This document shows positions 13,260 through 20,774 of a DNA stretch of 40,390 bases, piece by piece. The stretch's first letter is position 1; each line of letters opens with the position of its first letter. The DNA lies in IMG/VR virus record IMGVR_UViG_3300045240_000185, positions 1-40,390 of that record; one strand, given 5' to 3'. Made by a program: the position numbers and the translations under genes. This stretch comes from a virus. Under the pieces are notes generated by a model. It ran no database searches, was not told the origin of the DNA, and worked only from the letters and a program-made list of their open reading frames with translations.

Positions 13260-14176
13260 CGATTGACCCACGTGCGGCTGCCGCTCCACCGCAGGGTGCT
13301 CGGCCGTAATCCGATGCTCGAGCGGAAGCCGATGGTGGTCGGCCGACTGGGGCCGAACATCCGCGCCTGGTAACTGAACTCGGCCGCGGCCATCACCTGG
13401 GTGGCCTGCGTGCCGCCCGCGGCCGCGGTCATCAACCGTGCGGGAAAGCGGTGCCAGGCTTCGATGTGGCCGGCGGCCGCGGCGTAGTCGAGGTCGACGT
13501 CGAGCACGTCGCTGTCGAGGGTTGGCCCGCTCGAGTCGAGGCCGTTCACGCGCGACCAGGCCGGCCGCCACACGCTGAGCCACATCGACACGGGCGCCGC
13601 CCAGTACGCGCTGCCCATCAGGATGATGTGGCCGCCCTGAGACACGGCCTCGAAGGGCGCGTCCGTCCACGGCTGCAGCCAGCCGTACTGGACGCGATCG
13701 ATCTGCCACGGGTCGGTCAGCCACGGCAACTGGGCCGTCACGTCGATGCCGCCGTACTGGGCCGTCGGCTGCACCTGGATCAGGTCGGGCAGGAAACAGC
13801 GCCGCAGCCCGGCCAGGACGGCCACGCGCAGCTCTTGCTCCGGGTTCAGGTGGTGGAACTCGCACACCTCGCCGGGTGAGGGGATGGTGCCCCACGGGTG
13901 GTCGGGATAGACGCGGCCCATGTCGGGGTCGTAGCTCGCGACCAGCCGCTGACGGTCGACGACGTCGAGCGTGATCGGCGTCCCGTCCCAGGTGACGCCG
14001 CGGCGCAGCAGCCACAGGTTAGTGACCGAGTCGAGGTCGATCTGCGACTGCAGCATGGGGAACGAGACGAAGGTGAACTGCGCGGTGTTCGGGATCTGCC
14101 GATCCGTGAACGCCGAGGAGTACGGCCCCAACCGCCGCGCGGTGTCCTGCTCGAGCTGTGCGAGCGTGGTGCTCAC
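13256..14176 (-). CDS. Head-tail adaptor / tail-tube-A-like protein (306 aa)
   Basis: Start GTG 14176 overlaps the previous stop (GTGA). The N-terminus [20 protein letters not shown] is typical of connector proteins that begin with a helix of this type. [16 protein letters not shown] middle and a helical C-terminal half ([20 protein letters not shown]) follow. Size and place between the capsid group and the nozzle gene match a gp11-like ring protein of podoviruses. No catalytic motif is seen. Confidence 0.6.
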   Translation of the reverse strand: MSTTLAQLEQDTARRLGPYSSAFTDRQIPNTAQFTFVSFPMLQSQIDLDSVTNLWLLRRGVTWDGTPITLDVVDRQRLVASYDPDMGRVYPDHPWGTIPSPGEVCEFHHLNPEQELRVAVLAGLRRCFLPDLIQVQPTAQYGGIDVTAQLPWLTDPWQIDRVQYGWLQPWTDAPFEAVSQGGHIILMGSAYWAAPVSMWLSVWRPAWSRVNGLDSSGPTLDSDVLDVDLDYAAAAGHIEAWHRFPARLMTAAAGGTQATQVMAAAEFSYQARMFGPSRPTTIGFRSSIGLRPSTLRWSGSRTWVNR

Positions 14177-14409
14177 GTCTTCGCCCGTTTCTCCCTATCC
14201 GTTTCTGTCTCCGTCTGGGACGCGGCCTGCGTGGCTGGTGGGGTCAGACCGGTGGAGTCGAGGATCTCGACCTTGCCGTCAACCCACAGGCTCCTGACGT
14301 ATTCAATGTCCTCGTCGCTGAAGTCGGTCTCGTGCTGCGGGCCGTAGACGATGCCCTCCTGGCCGGGGCGCGGATCGGCCGCAGGCGCCAGGAAACGCAC
14401 TCTCGCCAT
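14173..14409 (-). CDS. Small DGK-motif protein A (78 aa)
   Basis: ATG 14409 shares a base with the previous stop (TAATG). It has the pattern VRFLAPAADP..., an acidic middle (DFSDEDIEYVRSLW) and VDGKVEIL, then an acidic, Thr-rich tail. The same pattern occurs in the next two small proteins upstream, so these appear to be paralogous virion-assembly proteins. Confidence 0.65.
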   Translation of the reverse strand: MARVRFLAPAADPRPGQEGIVYGPQHETDFSDEDIEYVRSLWVDGKVEILDSTGLTPPATQAASQTETETDREKRAKT

Positions 14410-14693
14410 TACTTCTTCCCCTTTTTCGTGTCCTCGGGCTCGAGCGGCTTCGTGTCGCTACGCCCCGTGCGGTCGCCATACTCACCGGTGGACTCGACGT
14501 CCTCGCGACCGGTGCGTTCGCCGTAGTGGCCCGCCTCGGCGACTTTCGCATTCGCCGCTTCGTCGGTAAGCAGGCTGACCTTGCCGTCGGCTTTCCACGC
14601 GGCGGCCTGTTCGTCCGTCGTCTCGAACACGGTGCCGGGGGCGATCGGTCCCTCGGCATCCTCGAGTGGCGCCAGTGCGCGGACTGCGGTCAT
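14409..14693 (-). CDS. Small DGK-motif protein B (94 aa)
   Basis: ATG 14693 overlaps the previous stop (ATGA). MTAVRALAPLEDAEGPIAPG leads to EQAAAWKADGKVSLL, matching protein A. The tail has two related YGERTGREDVEST / YGDRTGRSDTK units and ends in a basic KKGKK. Function unknown; a capsid- or connector-associated role is suggested by position. Confidence 0.65.
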   Translation of the reverse strand: MTAVRALAPLEDAEGPIAPGTVFETTDEQAAAWKADGKVSLLTDEAANAKVAEAGHYGERTGREDVESTGEYGDRTGRSDTKPLEPEDTKKGKK

Positions 14694-14860
14694 CTGGTCT
14701 TCCCCCTGGTTTTTGTCGTCCCGGCAGCCTTTGCCGTCACTTTACGGCTGACCATCGGCGGAATGTAGGGCGGCAGAGCCGTCGCGCCGGGGGGCGGTCC
14801 CTGCGACGGCGACAACGGATTAGGCGTAAGTTTGGGCTTGGCAGTTTTGCGGACGGGCAT
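14690..14860 (-). CDS. Small basic Pro-rich protein (56 aa)
   Basis: ATG 14860 overlaps the previous TAA by one base, and its TGA overlaps the next ATG. It begins MPVRKTAKPKLTPNPL, has a Pro-rich centre (GPPPGATALPPYIPP) and ends with basic residues. It looks disordered. It is part of a run of very small late genes after the capsid. Confidence 0.6.
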   Translation of the reverse strand: MPVRKTAKPKLTPNPLSPSQGPPPGATALPPYIPPMVSRKVTAKAAGTTKTRGKTR

Positions 14861-15027
14861 TACGTCTTCTTGCCCTTTCTGGCGGGAAGCTTGTTCTCTT
14901 TGACGCCTTTGAGTTTCTTCTGGGCGTCGGTGGCGTCGAAGCCCGGCACGCCACCACCCGCGGCCAGCCCGAAGAACCTGGCTTGAGCTCGGCTCACCGG
15001 GCGTTTATAGGGTCGTCCGACGGGCAT
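14860..15027 (-). CDS. Small basic protein (55 aa)
   Basis: ATG 15027 to a TAA overlapping the next start. VSRAQARFFGLAAGG followed by KLKGVKENKLPARK resembles short phage proteins with an S-(K/R)-A-Q-x-x-(F)-F-G start and an LP-x-(R) end found in structural regions. The exact role is unknown. Confidence 0.6.
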   Translation of the reverse strand: MPVGRPYKRPVSRAQARFFGLAAGGGVPGFDATDAQKKLKGVKENKLPARKGKKT

Positions 15028-15030
15028 GAC

Positions 15031-15444
15031 TCAGACCGTGGTGAACGTCGCGTCCTGCGACAGGGTGACGGCCGTGCCGACCGTGACAGTGATGCGGTAG
15101 TGGTAGAGCGTCGCGGTGGTCAGGCCAGTCAGGTTGGCCAGGATGGCGCCCGAGCCCGAAGCAGGCGTCGCCGCCTGATTCGAGCCGTACGCCGTGGTCG
15201 TGCCGTAGTTGACCGCCATCGCGGTACACGGCTGATCCACCGTCCAGTTGACCGTGGCGGTCGTGGCCGCGATGGGCGTGACCGACTGGCCGCGCACCGT
15301 CGCGCCGGCGAGCGAGAGCTTGCCGTCGCGCAACATGGCGCGCACGGCATTCTCGTCGGTCACGGTGGCCTGATCGCCCACGCCGTGGATCAGCGTGGGC
15401 GTGGTCGGATCCTGGACGCTCGCCAGGAAGATGACGCTACTCAT
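15031..15444 (-). CDS. DGK-motif protein C with a fibronectin/Ig-like domain (137 aa)
   Basis: From ATG 15444 the N-terminal part (VIFLASVQDP ... ENAVRAMLRDGKLSLAG) is the third copy of the small DGK-type domain. The C-terminal part (about 50-137) is a fibronectin-III/Ig-like strand domain: ATVNWTVDQPCTAMAVNYG, LTGLTTATLYHYRITV and a closing DATFTT. Ig-like domains commonly decorate capsids. An HNH gene lies between it and the capsid gene on the other strand. Confidence 0.7.
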   Translation of the reverse strand: MSSVIFLASVQDPTTPTLIHGVGDQATVTDENAVRAMLRDGKLSLAGATVRGQSVTPIAATTATVNWTVDQPCTAMAVNYGTTTAYGSNQAATPASGSGAILANLTGLTTATLYHYRITVTVGTAVTLSQDATFTTV

Positions 15445-15491
15445 CCTGGCCTCAACCAATATCCATATCTAGTCATGCAACAATCGTTCCT

Positions 15492-16241
15492 GTGACTCTG
15501 GAATCAATCGAATATTCAGCTCGTTTACTGGCAGCGTTGCCGCCTCTCAGCGAAGCCCTGGGGCGTCCACTTATTCCGACCATGGATAGTTGGATCATAT
15601 GGAGCCGTTTCTGGCAACAGGTTATGTGCATGGTCAGCACGCGCTGCTGGGTGTGGACTGGCAAGGTAACCAGTGATGGATATGGACGCACACGCGCCCG
15701 TGGACCGGATGGAGGTGTCGCGATGGCCCACCGTCTCATGTTCACCTGGCTGGTTGGACCAATTCCGCTCAACATGACTCTTGACCATCTGTGCCGCAAT
15801 ACCGGGTGCGTGAACCCTGAGCATCTCGAGATCGTCGATCGTGGCGAGAATGCTCGACGAGCTCGAACGAAGGACCGTTGTGTTCGTGGGCACCAACTGA
15901 CATCCGACAACGTTGTGCCCATGAGCAATGGCGGTCGCCGTTGCCGAATTTGTCGCGATTCGTACTACGCAAGGAACAACGAGACGGTACGTGCGCAGAG
16001 ACGCTCGAGGTACGAGCAGCGAGTAGGGCGCCCGGTACTGCTCCCCGTAGGAGAACGAACTGAGTGCAAGTGGGGTCACCCGTTCGACGAGCAGAACACG
16101 CGGTATACGAAAACGGGAATGCGCCAGTGCCGCGCATGCGGCAACCGGCGCGACCGTGAACGTTATGCGAATGACCCAACTCGCAATGCATCTGTCAAAG
16201 CCAGGGCTAAAGCTGCAAAAAGTACCACGCAGAATGCGTGA
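15492..16241 (+). CDS. HNH endonuclease (homing type) inserted downstream of the capsid gene
   Basis: The HNH_3 domain (WVWTGKVTSDGYG, MAHRLMFTWL, LDHLCRNTGCVNPEHLE) is followed by two zinc-type repeats, each a C-x2/3-GH...RRCRIC or RQCRAC block, and a basic tail. GTG 15492 opens the frame; ATG 15582 (MDSWIIWSRF) is a likely alternative start. It runs against the late operon, between capsid and DGK protein C, and resembles the HNH protein at 5436-5951. It is probably a selfish insert. Confidence 0.88.
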   Translation: MTLESIEYSARLLAALPPLSEALGRPLIPTMDSWIIWSRFWQQVMCMVSTRCWVWTGKVTSDGYGRTRARGPDGGVAMAHRLMFTWLVGPIPLNMTLDHLCRNTGCVNPEHLEIVDRGENARRARTKDRCVRGHQLTSDNVVPMSNGGRRCRICRDSYYARNNETVRAQRRSRYEQRVGRPVLLPVGERTECKWGHPFDEQNTRYTKTGMRQCRACGNRRDRERYANDPTRNASVKARAKAAKSTTQNA

Positions 16242-16251
16242 TCAAATGCAA

Positions 16252-17259
16252 CTAACCCTCACCTCCAACTGCCGCCTTCTGCTGCACCACCCCGAACGGG
16301 TACCGGGAGGCTTTGGTCGGCTGTTGGCGATTTACGGGATTTGGAACTGCCCATGCAAAACGCGCGATCACACGGAGCGCCACCATGTCCTGCTGGAGCA
16401 GGTTGAACTGGATCACCGGCGGGCTGCCGTTGTCGGTGATGACGCCCGTGTCGAAGAGCTCCATGCTGATGTCTTCGCGAATCGCCAGCATGCTCTGGTC
16501 CCACTGGCCCATGATCATCGAGTAGTTGGCCGCGCCCGTGACGTAGCCGCTGAGGCCCGCGTTTGAGAAAATGATCGGCTCGCCGTACAGGCTGCCCGTG
16601 TCGGCTGACGCCGTCGGGGCCGTGTCCGGATACCACAGCAGCTCGTTGGTGGTGGCGCGCAAGCCGCGCAGCTTGGACTTGACCTGGCGCCGTGCCCAGA
16701 ACCCGGTGATGTCGAAGCCGTCGGCTTCCACCGAAGCCATGGCCGCGTTGACGTCGGCGAGGTAGTCGGGCGTGGTGGCGCCGGCGATGATCAGGTTGCC
16801 CGCGGCCGACGCCGAGGCGACGATGCTGGTGGGGAAGGTGGACGGCGCGTTATTTCCAAAAAAAATCGCTTCATCTAACGCCACGCCAAACGCTTCGGTG
16901 ACCTTGGGCTTGACCTGGGTCCAGAAGTCGTAGTCGATGTCGTCCAGCAGGTTCTTGCTGATCGGCACGATGACGGCCATCTCCTCGGCGTTTAAATAGA
17001 CGTTGTCCCAGGCCAACTGAGTGGTCTGCTTCATGCCGATGTCGCGCGCGTCCAGGCTGGCGCCCGTGAGCCAGTACGCCACCGGGAGCTGGCTCATGAC
17101 CGGGATACGCTGCTGCGCGCGCTTCATCGTCGTGTGCGGCATGAGCCGCATCGCCGCTGACTTTTGTTCGACGGACTGGACGATCTCTTTCTGAACGTCC
17201 TCGGGGATTAATGGACCTGTGCCGGGGGTGGCACGAGTGGATATCGTGTTATATGGCAT
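16252..17259 (-). CDS. Major capsid protein, HK97-fold type (335 aa)
   Basis: The start is ATG 17259 (MPYNTISTRATPG). Typical HK97-family features appear in order: MPHTTMKRAQQRIPVMSQLP, AEEMAVIVPISKNLLDD (the E-loop/P-domain junction), VALDEAIFFGN, and a C-terminal ALRVIARFAWAVPNP segment. The protein has no long delta domain; a separate scaffold-like gene lies upstream. The Shine-Dalgarno before its ATG is weak, perhaps because an HNH gene has been inserted 16 bases upstream. Confidence 0.92.
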   Translation of the reverse strand: MPYNTISTRATPGTGPLIPEDVQKEIVQSVEQKSAAMRLMPHTTMKRAQQRIPVMSQLPVAYWLTGASLDARDIGMKQTTQLAWDNVYLNAEEMAVIVPISKNLLDDIDYDFWTQVKPKVTEAFGVALDEAIFFGNNAPSTFPTSIVASASAAGNLIIAGATTPDYLADVNAAMASVEADGFDITGFWARRQVKSKLRGLRATTNELLWYPDTAPTASADTGSLYGEPIIFSNAGLSGYVTGAANYSMIMGQWDQSMLAIREDISMELFDTGVITDNGSPPVIQFNLLQQDMVALRVIARFAWAVPNPVNRQQPTKASRYPFGVVQQKAAVGGEG

Positions 17260-17275
17260 TGTCACACCGTGGTAG

Positions 17276-17935
17276 GTGCTGTACCCTGAGGTTGTGCAGA
17301 ACAACGAACTCTGGGCGCCAGCACCCGGCTGGGAGGGCTTGTACGAAGTTTCGGATCAGGGGAACGTCCGACGAGTCGCTCCCCGAGTTGACTGGAAAGG
17401 CGAAAGCACTCGCGTTCACTCGGTTACGGGTCGGCAAATTGGGCAGAACCCGCTTCGGTTGTTGCGCCCCATGTTGAAGAGCAACTACTTGCAGGTCTCG
17501 CCCACCCGTGGCAACGGGTCGACCAAATGGGTGACTGTTCACAGCCTGGTGGCGCAGGCGTTTATCGGACCACGTCCGTCGCGTCGTCATACGGTCAACC
17601 ACATCAATGGCAACAAGCTCGACAACCGTGCCGAGAACCTCGAGTGGGCGACCAATCGCGAACAGCAACACCACGCCGCTGGCCTTGGCAGAAAGCGTCA
17701 CGCCGAGTTCCAGCGACTCACGGATGACCAAGCGCGCGAGGTCTACAACACCATCGGCCAGATCTCTGGGCGCGAGTGGGCGACGCGGCTTGGTGTGAAC
17801 GCCGTCCTGATTTCTTCCATCAGAACCGGTTCTACCTATCGCTGGGCTACCGGTGCCCCGCCAAACAAACGGCGCGGCCAGTGGTTCCCGTGTACTGAAG
17901 AATGCGAGTGTCGCTGTCATCAGCGAAGAAAATGA
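17276..17935 (+). CDS. NUMOD4-HNH homing endonuclease inserted upstream of the capsid gene
   Basis: The first 25 residues hold the NUMOD4 motif (ELWAPAPGWEGLYEVSDQG), which often forms the DNA-binding front of phage homing enzymes. The HNH_3 core reads VHSLVAQAFIG and HTVNHINGNKLDNRAENLEW. A helical DNA-binding-like segment (about 145-190) and a Cys-rich end (CTEECECRCHQ) follow. GTG 17276 opens the frame; GTG 17294 fits the domain start as well. It lies between scaffold and capsid genes on the opposite strand. Confidence 0.9.
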   Translation: MLYPEVVQNNELWAPAPGWEGLYEVSDQGNVRRVAPRVDWKGESTRVHSVTGRQIGQNPLRLLRPMLKSNYLQVSPTRGNGSTKWVTVHSLVAQAFIGPRPSRRHTVNHINGNKLDNRAENLEWATNREQQHHAAGLGRKRHAEFQRLTDDQAREVYNTIGQISGREWATRLGVNAVLISSIRTGSTYRWATGAPPNKRRGQWFPCTEECECRCHQRRK

Positions 17936-17943
17936 TTCCTTTC

Positions 17944-18678
17944 TCAGAGTGAGCGTCTGGAGCCCAGTTGGCCTCGAAGCAAGTTCGAGACGTTCTTGTC
18001 ATTCGCCGAGGGAGCGCCACTGCCGATGAACTCGGGCTCGCTCATGCCCCGGCGAAACTCGTTCAGGACCTGTTTGCGGAAAGCGGGGTTGCGACGCAAC
18101 TTGTCTTCCGCGTCTTTGGCGCCCTCGGCCTTCCAGTGTTTTTCCAGGGCTTTGAGCCCTTCTTCGACGATCAGTTTGCGCCCCTCGAGACCGAGACCCG
18201 CGCCTTCGATGGCCATGATGCGGTTCCGCTCGGCCTGAGGTAAGGCCAGCACCACCGGGTCGACCGTGAAGCGGTCGTGGGTGGCGCCGATGTTGCCGAG
18301 GATCTCGCCGTTCTGCTGGTCGAGGTGAGCGATCTGCTCGGCCTTGCGCTCTTCCTCGGCAAAGGCCCACGGGTCTTCGTCGCGGAGTTTGCGGCGTCGC
18401 TCGGCCTGAGCCTGGGTCGCGCGTTTGGCTTCGCGGCGGTCCGTCTCGGCCTGGACCCGACGATCGAGCTCCTCCTGCGTCAGCGTGATCGCGCTGGACG
18501 TCTGAGGCTCGGGCTCGGGTTGCTCCTCGGGCTCGAGCTCCTGGCTCCCCCGTCCGTTGCGGAACAACCGCTGCAGGAAGGTGCGGGAAGCCGGTCGGCT
18601 CTGCTCGGAAGAAACCTCGCCTGCCTGAACATCCGCGGATGACTCGGCGCTCGAAGGCTCTGGTGCTGCTGGTTGCAT
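17944..18678 (-). CDS. Scaffolding-like protein (244 aa)
   Basis: It starts at ATG 18678 with GAGGA upstream. The N-terminal third is acidic and Glu/Pro-rich; a long charged coiled-coil follows (EELDRRVQAETDRREAKRAT and AEERKAEQIAHLDQQN), then a helical C-terminus (RRNPAFRKQVLNEFRRG). This composition and place just before the capsid gene fit a scaffold protein. No protease domain is seen. Confidence 0.65.
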   Translation of the reverse strand: MQPAAPEPSSAESSADVQAGEVSSEQSRPASRTFLQRLFRNGRGSQELEPEEQPEPEPQTSSAITLTQEELDRRVQAETDRREAKRATQAQAERRRKLRDEDPWAFAEEERKAEQIAHLDQQNGEILGNIGATHDRFTVDPVVLALPQAERNRIMAIEGAGLGLEGRKLIVEEGLKALEKHWKAEGAKDAEDKLRRNPAFRKQVLNEFRRGMSEPEFIGSGAPSANDKNVSNLLRGQLGSRRSL

Positions 18679-18690
18679 CGTAATCGATCC

Positions 18691-20763
18691 TCAGAAACTC
18701 GGTTGGTACGGGGGCATGACGGCTCCCTGCGCGAGGCCGCGGAAATCCTGCTGCGGAGCGGCCCCGTACCCCTGCTGCAAGCCAGGGAAGTACGGTCGTT
18801 GCGCCGTCTGGACTTGAGCCGGAGCAGCGGCAGCAGCCTGAGCCGGAGCCTGGTGGTTGATGGTCACCGTGCCGTCTGTGGCGATCGTAGTCGTGACGCC
18901 CGGCTGATATTTATCGCGCTGCAGGGACTGGGTGTAGTCATAGGGCTGTTGCTGCTGGCCGAACGCGGGAGCTGCCTGCACGCCGTGGGTGTCGTTCATG
19001 TTCTGGGCGGCCGTGGGCGACAGGTGCGCCAGCGCCTGATTCGTCACTTGCGACGCCAGTTGATTGAGGTCGGGCATCTGGTACGTGAGCGCACTCGACC
19101 AGTCGATGCCCGTCGCCGGCTTGCCGCTGCTCCACGCGTCGGCGAGCTGACCGAAGGCTTTCCCAAAACCCGGCCCCACCATGTTGGGCAACTGGGCCTT
19201 GTAGGCCTCGACGGCGTTCTGGCCTGACTGCTGGGCCGTCGCGAGGTTGAGGCGCTGTTGCTCGCCGGCCTTCTGCTCGAGCTCCGTCTGCTTCTGCTGC
19301 TGGGCCTGGGCGATCTCGGCTTTGGCCGGCTCGATGCTCGAGTCCCACCAGTCGTTGAACTGTTTGTCCGCGGCGGCTTCGGTCAGCGCGCCGCTCACGA
19401 CCTGGGCGTGGAGGTCCTGCTGCTTCTGCTGCGCGGTCTGCTGCAGTTGACGGACACGGTCGCCGACGTTGGTCGGCGTCCAGTTCAGATTCTTCTCAGG
19501 CGGCAGCAGGGTCCCGTCCGGAGCGCGCCGCTGCGGCAGGAACTCGTCCGTGCCCGCGCCGGTGACGGTGGTCGGCTGGGCAATGCCCGGCACGGTCATG
19601 GTGCGCGGCGGCTCGCCGTTCGGCCCCGGCTCGTAGGTGTACGAGCCGTTGCCGTCGGCAGTGACCTCGATCAGTTTGTCGGGACTGCTGGGCAGCGGAA
19701 CCCAGTACTTCTCGCCCTTCGGCTTGATCGCGCCTTCGGCACGGGTGGTGGTCGGGCTGACAGGCTTCTGCGGCGTGTCCGTGTCGTCGTGCCAGGCGCC
19801 GTTCAGGTAGACCTGATGCTTGGCGTAGCCGCCGCCGGCGTCGATCCACTGCTCGTCGTTGTCGTTCGGCGAGGCGACGCCGGTGACCCTGACCAGGTCG
19901 GGCTCGCCGGGCTGGCCTGCCTTCGGATTCGTCTTGTAGATCGTCCCGCCGACGGTGGTGGTCTGGTTCGGCGCGTTCTCCGAGCCGTACTCGGGGATGT
20001 CCTCGATCGCCTGCGTCTGGGCATTCGTGCCGACGTAGATCAACTTGCCGTTGCGATTGATTTGCTTGACGCTGCCCGGGACGTACTTCGCGGTGTTGAT
20101 CGGTGGCGGCGCCCCCGGCACCGGCTGGAGCGGCTTGCCGCTCGGATCGGTACCGACCCAGATAAGGTGACCGCTGCCGTCGTCGACCTGCTTGATGTCG
20201 TTCCAGCCCTTCGGTGTGGTGCCGAGACCCTGGGGCTGGTTGGGCATCTTCTCGAACGCGCCGGTGGAGCTGTTGGTGCCCCACAGCTCTTCGTGGCCGT
20301 CGTTGAACTGCTCGCGCTGAATCCCGGTGTAGCCGCCCTGTTTGGTGTCGATGGTGCCCTGGGGCGATCGATCGGTGATCGTGTACGAGTACCCGCTGGC
20401 CGCGTCACCCTGGCGCCCCATGGTGAGTTTGAGCATCTGGTTCGTCTGCGGGTTGACGACCCCGATGACGTAGTCGGCACTGGGCTGCACGATGAACGGC
20501 GGCACGCCCTTATTGAGTTCGTCGAGGTCAGCTTGCGTCGCGCCAGGGATGCTCTTGTAGGCCGGGTTGGGAACCGTCCGCCCCTGGTTGACCGGCTGGT
20601 GGCTGGCGCCCGCGATCTGCCAGCCGTCAAGACCGGCCGCGCGCAGCGCGGTGTTGATCGTCTGCCAGTCGTACAGGTCGGAGCCCGGGGTTGGCGGCGC
20701 CTGGACCTCTGGCCCGGTCCTGCGGGGGGTGGTGTCAGCAGGCTGTTTGGTGACGTCGACCAT
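18691..20763 (-). CDS. Putative internal virion / ejection protein (690 aa)
   Basis: Start ATG 20763 with AGGAG upstream. The first two-thirds are Gly/Pro/Thr-rich, with repeated strand units of the form GKLIYVGTN / GHLIWVGTD, perhaps a repetitive beta-structure. Residues about 430-560 form a Gln-rich helix (QQTAQQKQQDLHAQ, QAQQQKQTELEQKAGEQQ). The tail is Gln/Pro/Ala-rich. It lies between the giant ejection-type protein and the scaffold, a usual place for internal head proteins of podoviruses. The family is not recognised. Confidence 0.55.
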   Translation of the reverse strand: MVDVTKQPADTTPRRTGPEVQAPPTPGSDLYDWQTINTALRAAGLDGWQIAGASHQPVNQGRTVPNPAYKSIPGATQADLDELNKGVPPFIVQPSADYVIGVVNPQTNQMLKLTMGRQGDAASGYSYTITDRSPQGTIDTKQGGYTGIQREQFNDGHEELWGTNSSTGAFEKMPNQPQGLGTTPKGWNDIKQVDDGSGHLIWVGTDPSGKPLQPVPGAPPPINTAKYVPGSVKQINRNGKLIYVGTNAQTQAIEDIPEYGSENAPNQTTTVGGTIYKTNPKAGQPGEPDLVRVTGVASPNDNDEQWIDAGGGYAKHQVYLNGAWHDDTDTPQKPVSPTTTRAEGAIKPKGEKYWVPLPSSPDKLIEVTADGNGSYTYEPGPNGEPPRTMTVPGIAQPTTVTGAGTDEFLPQRRAPDGTLLPPEKNLNWTPTNVGDRVRQLQQTAQQKQQDLHAQVVSGALTEAAADKQFNDWWDSSIEPAKAEIAQAQQQKQTELEQKAGEQQRLNLATAQQSGQNAVEAYKAQLPNMVGPGFGKAFGQLADAWSSGKPATGIDWSSALTYQMPDLNQLASQVTNQALAHLSPTAAQNMNDTHGVQAAPAFGQQQQPYDYTQSLQRDKYQPGVTTTIATDGTVTINHQAPAQAAAAAPAQVQTAQRPYFPGLQQGYGAAPQQDFRGLAQGAVMPPYQPSF

Positions 20764-20774
20764 GGGGGTTTCTC

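Noticed and set aside
13260-14015. Long upstream extension of the collagen-like frame
   Set aside because: It lies wholly over the adaptor gene in another frame and is Arg/Pro-rich; the GTGA overlap at 13259 gives the real start.
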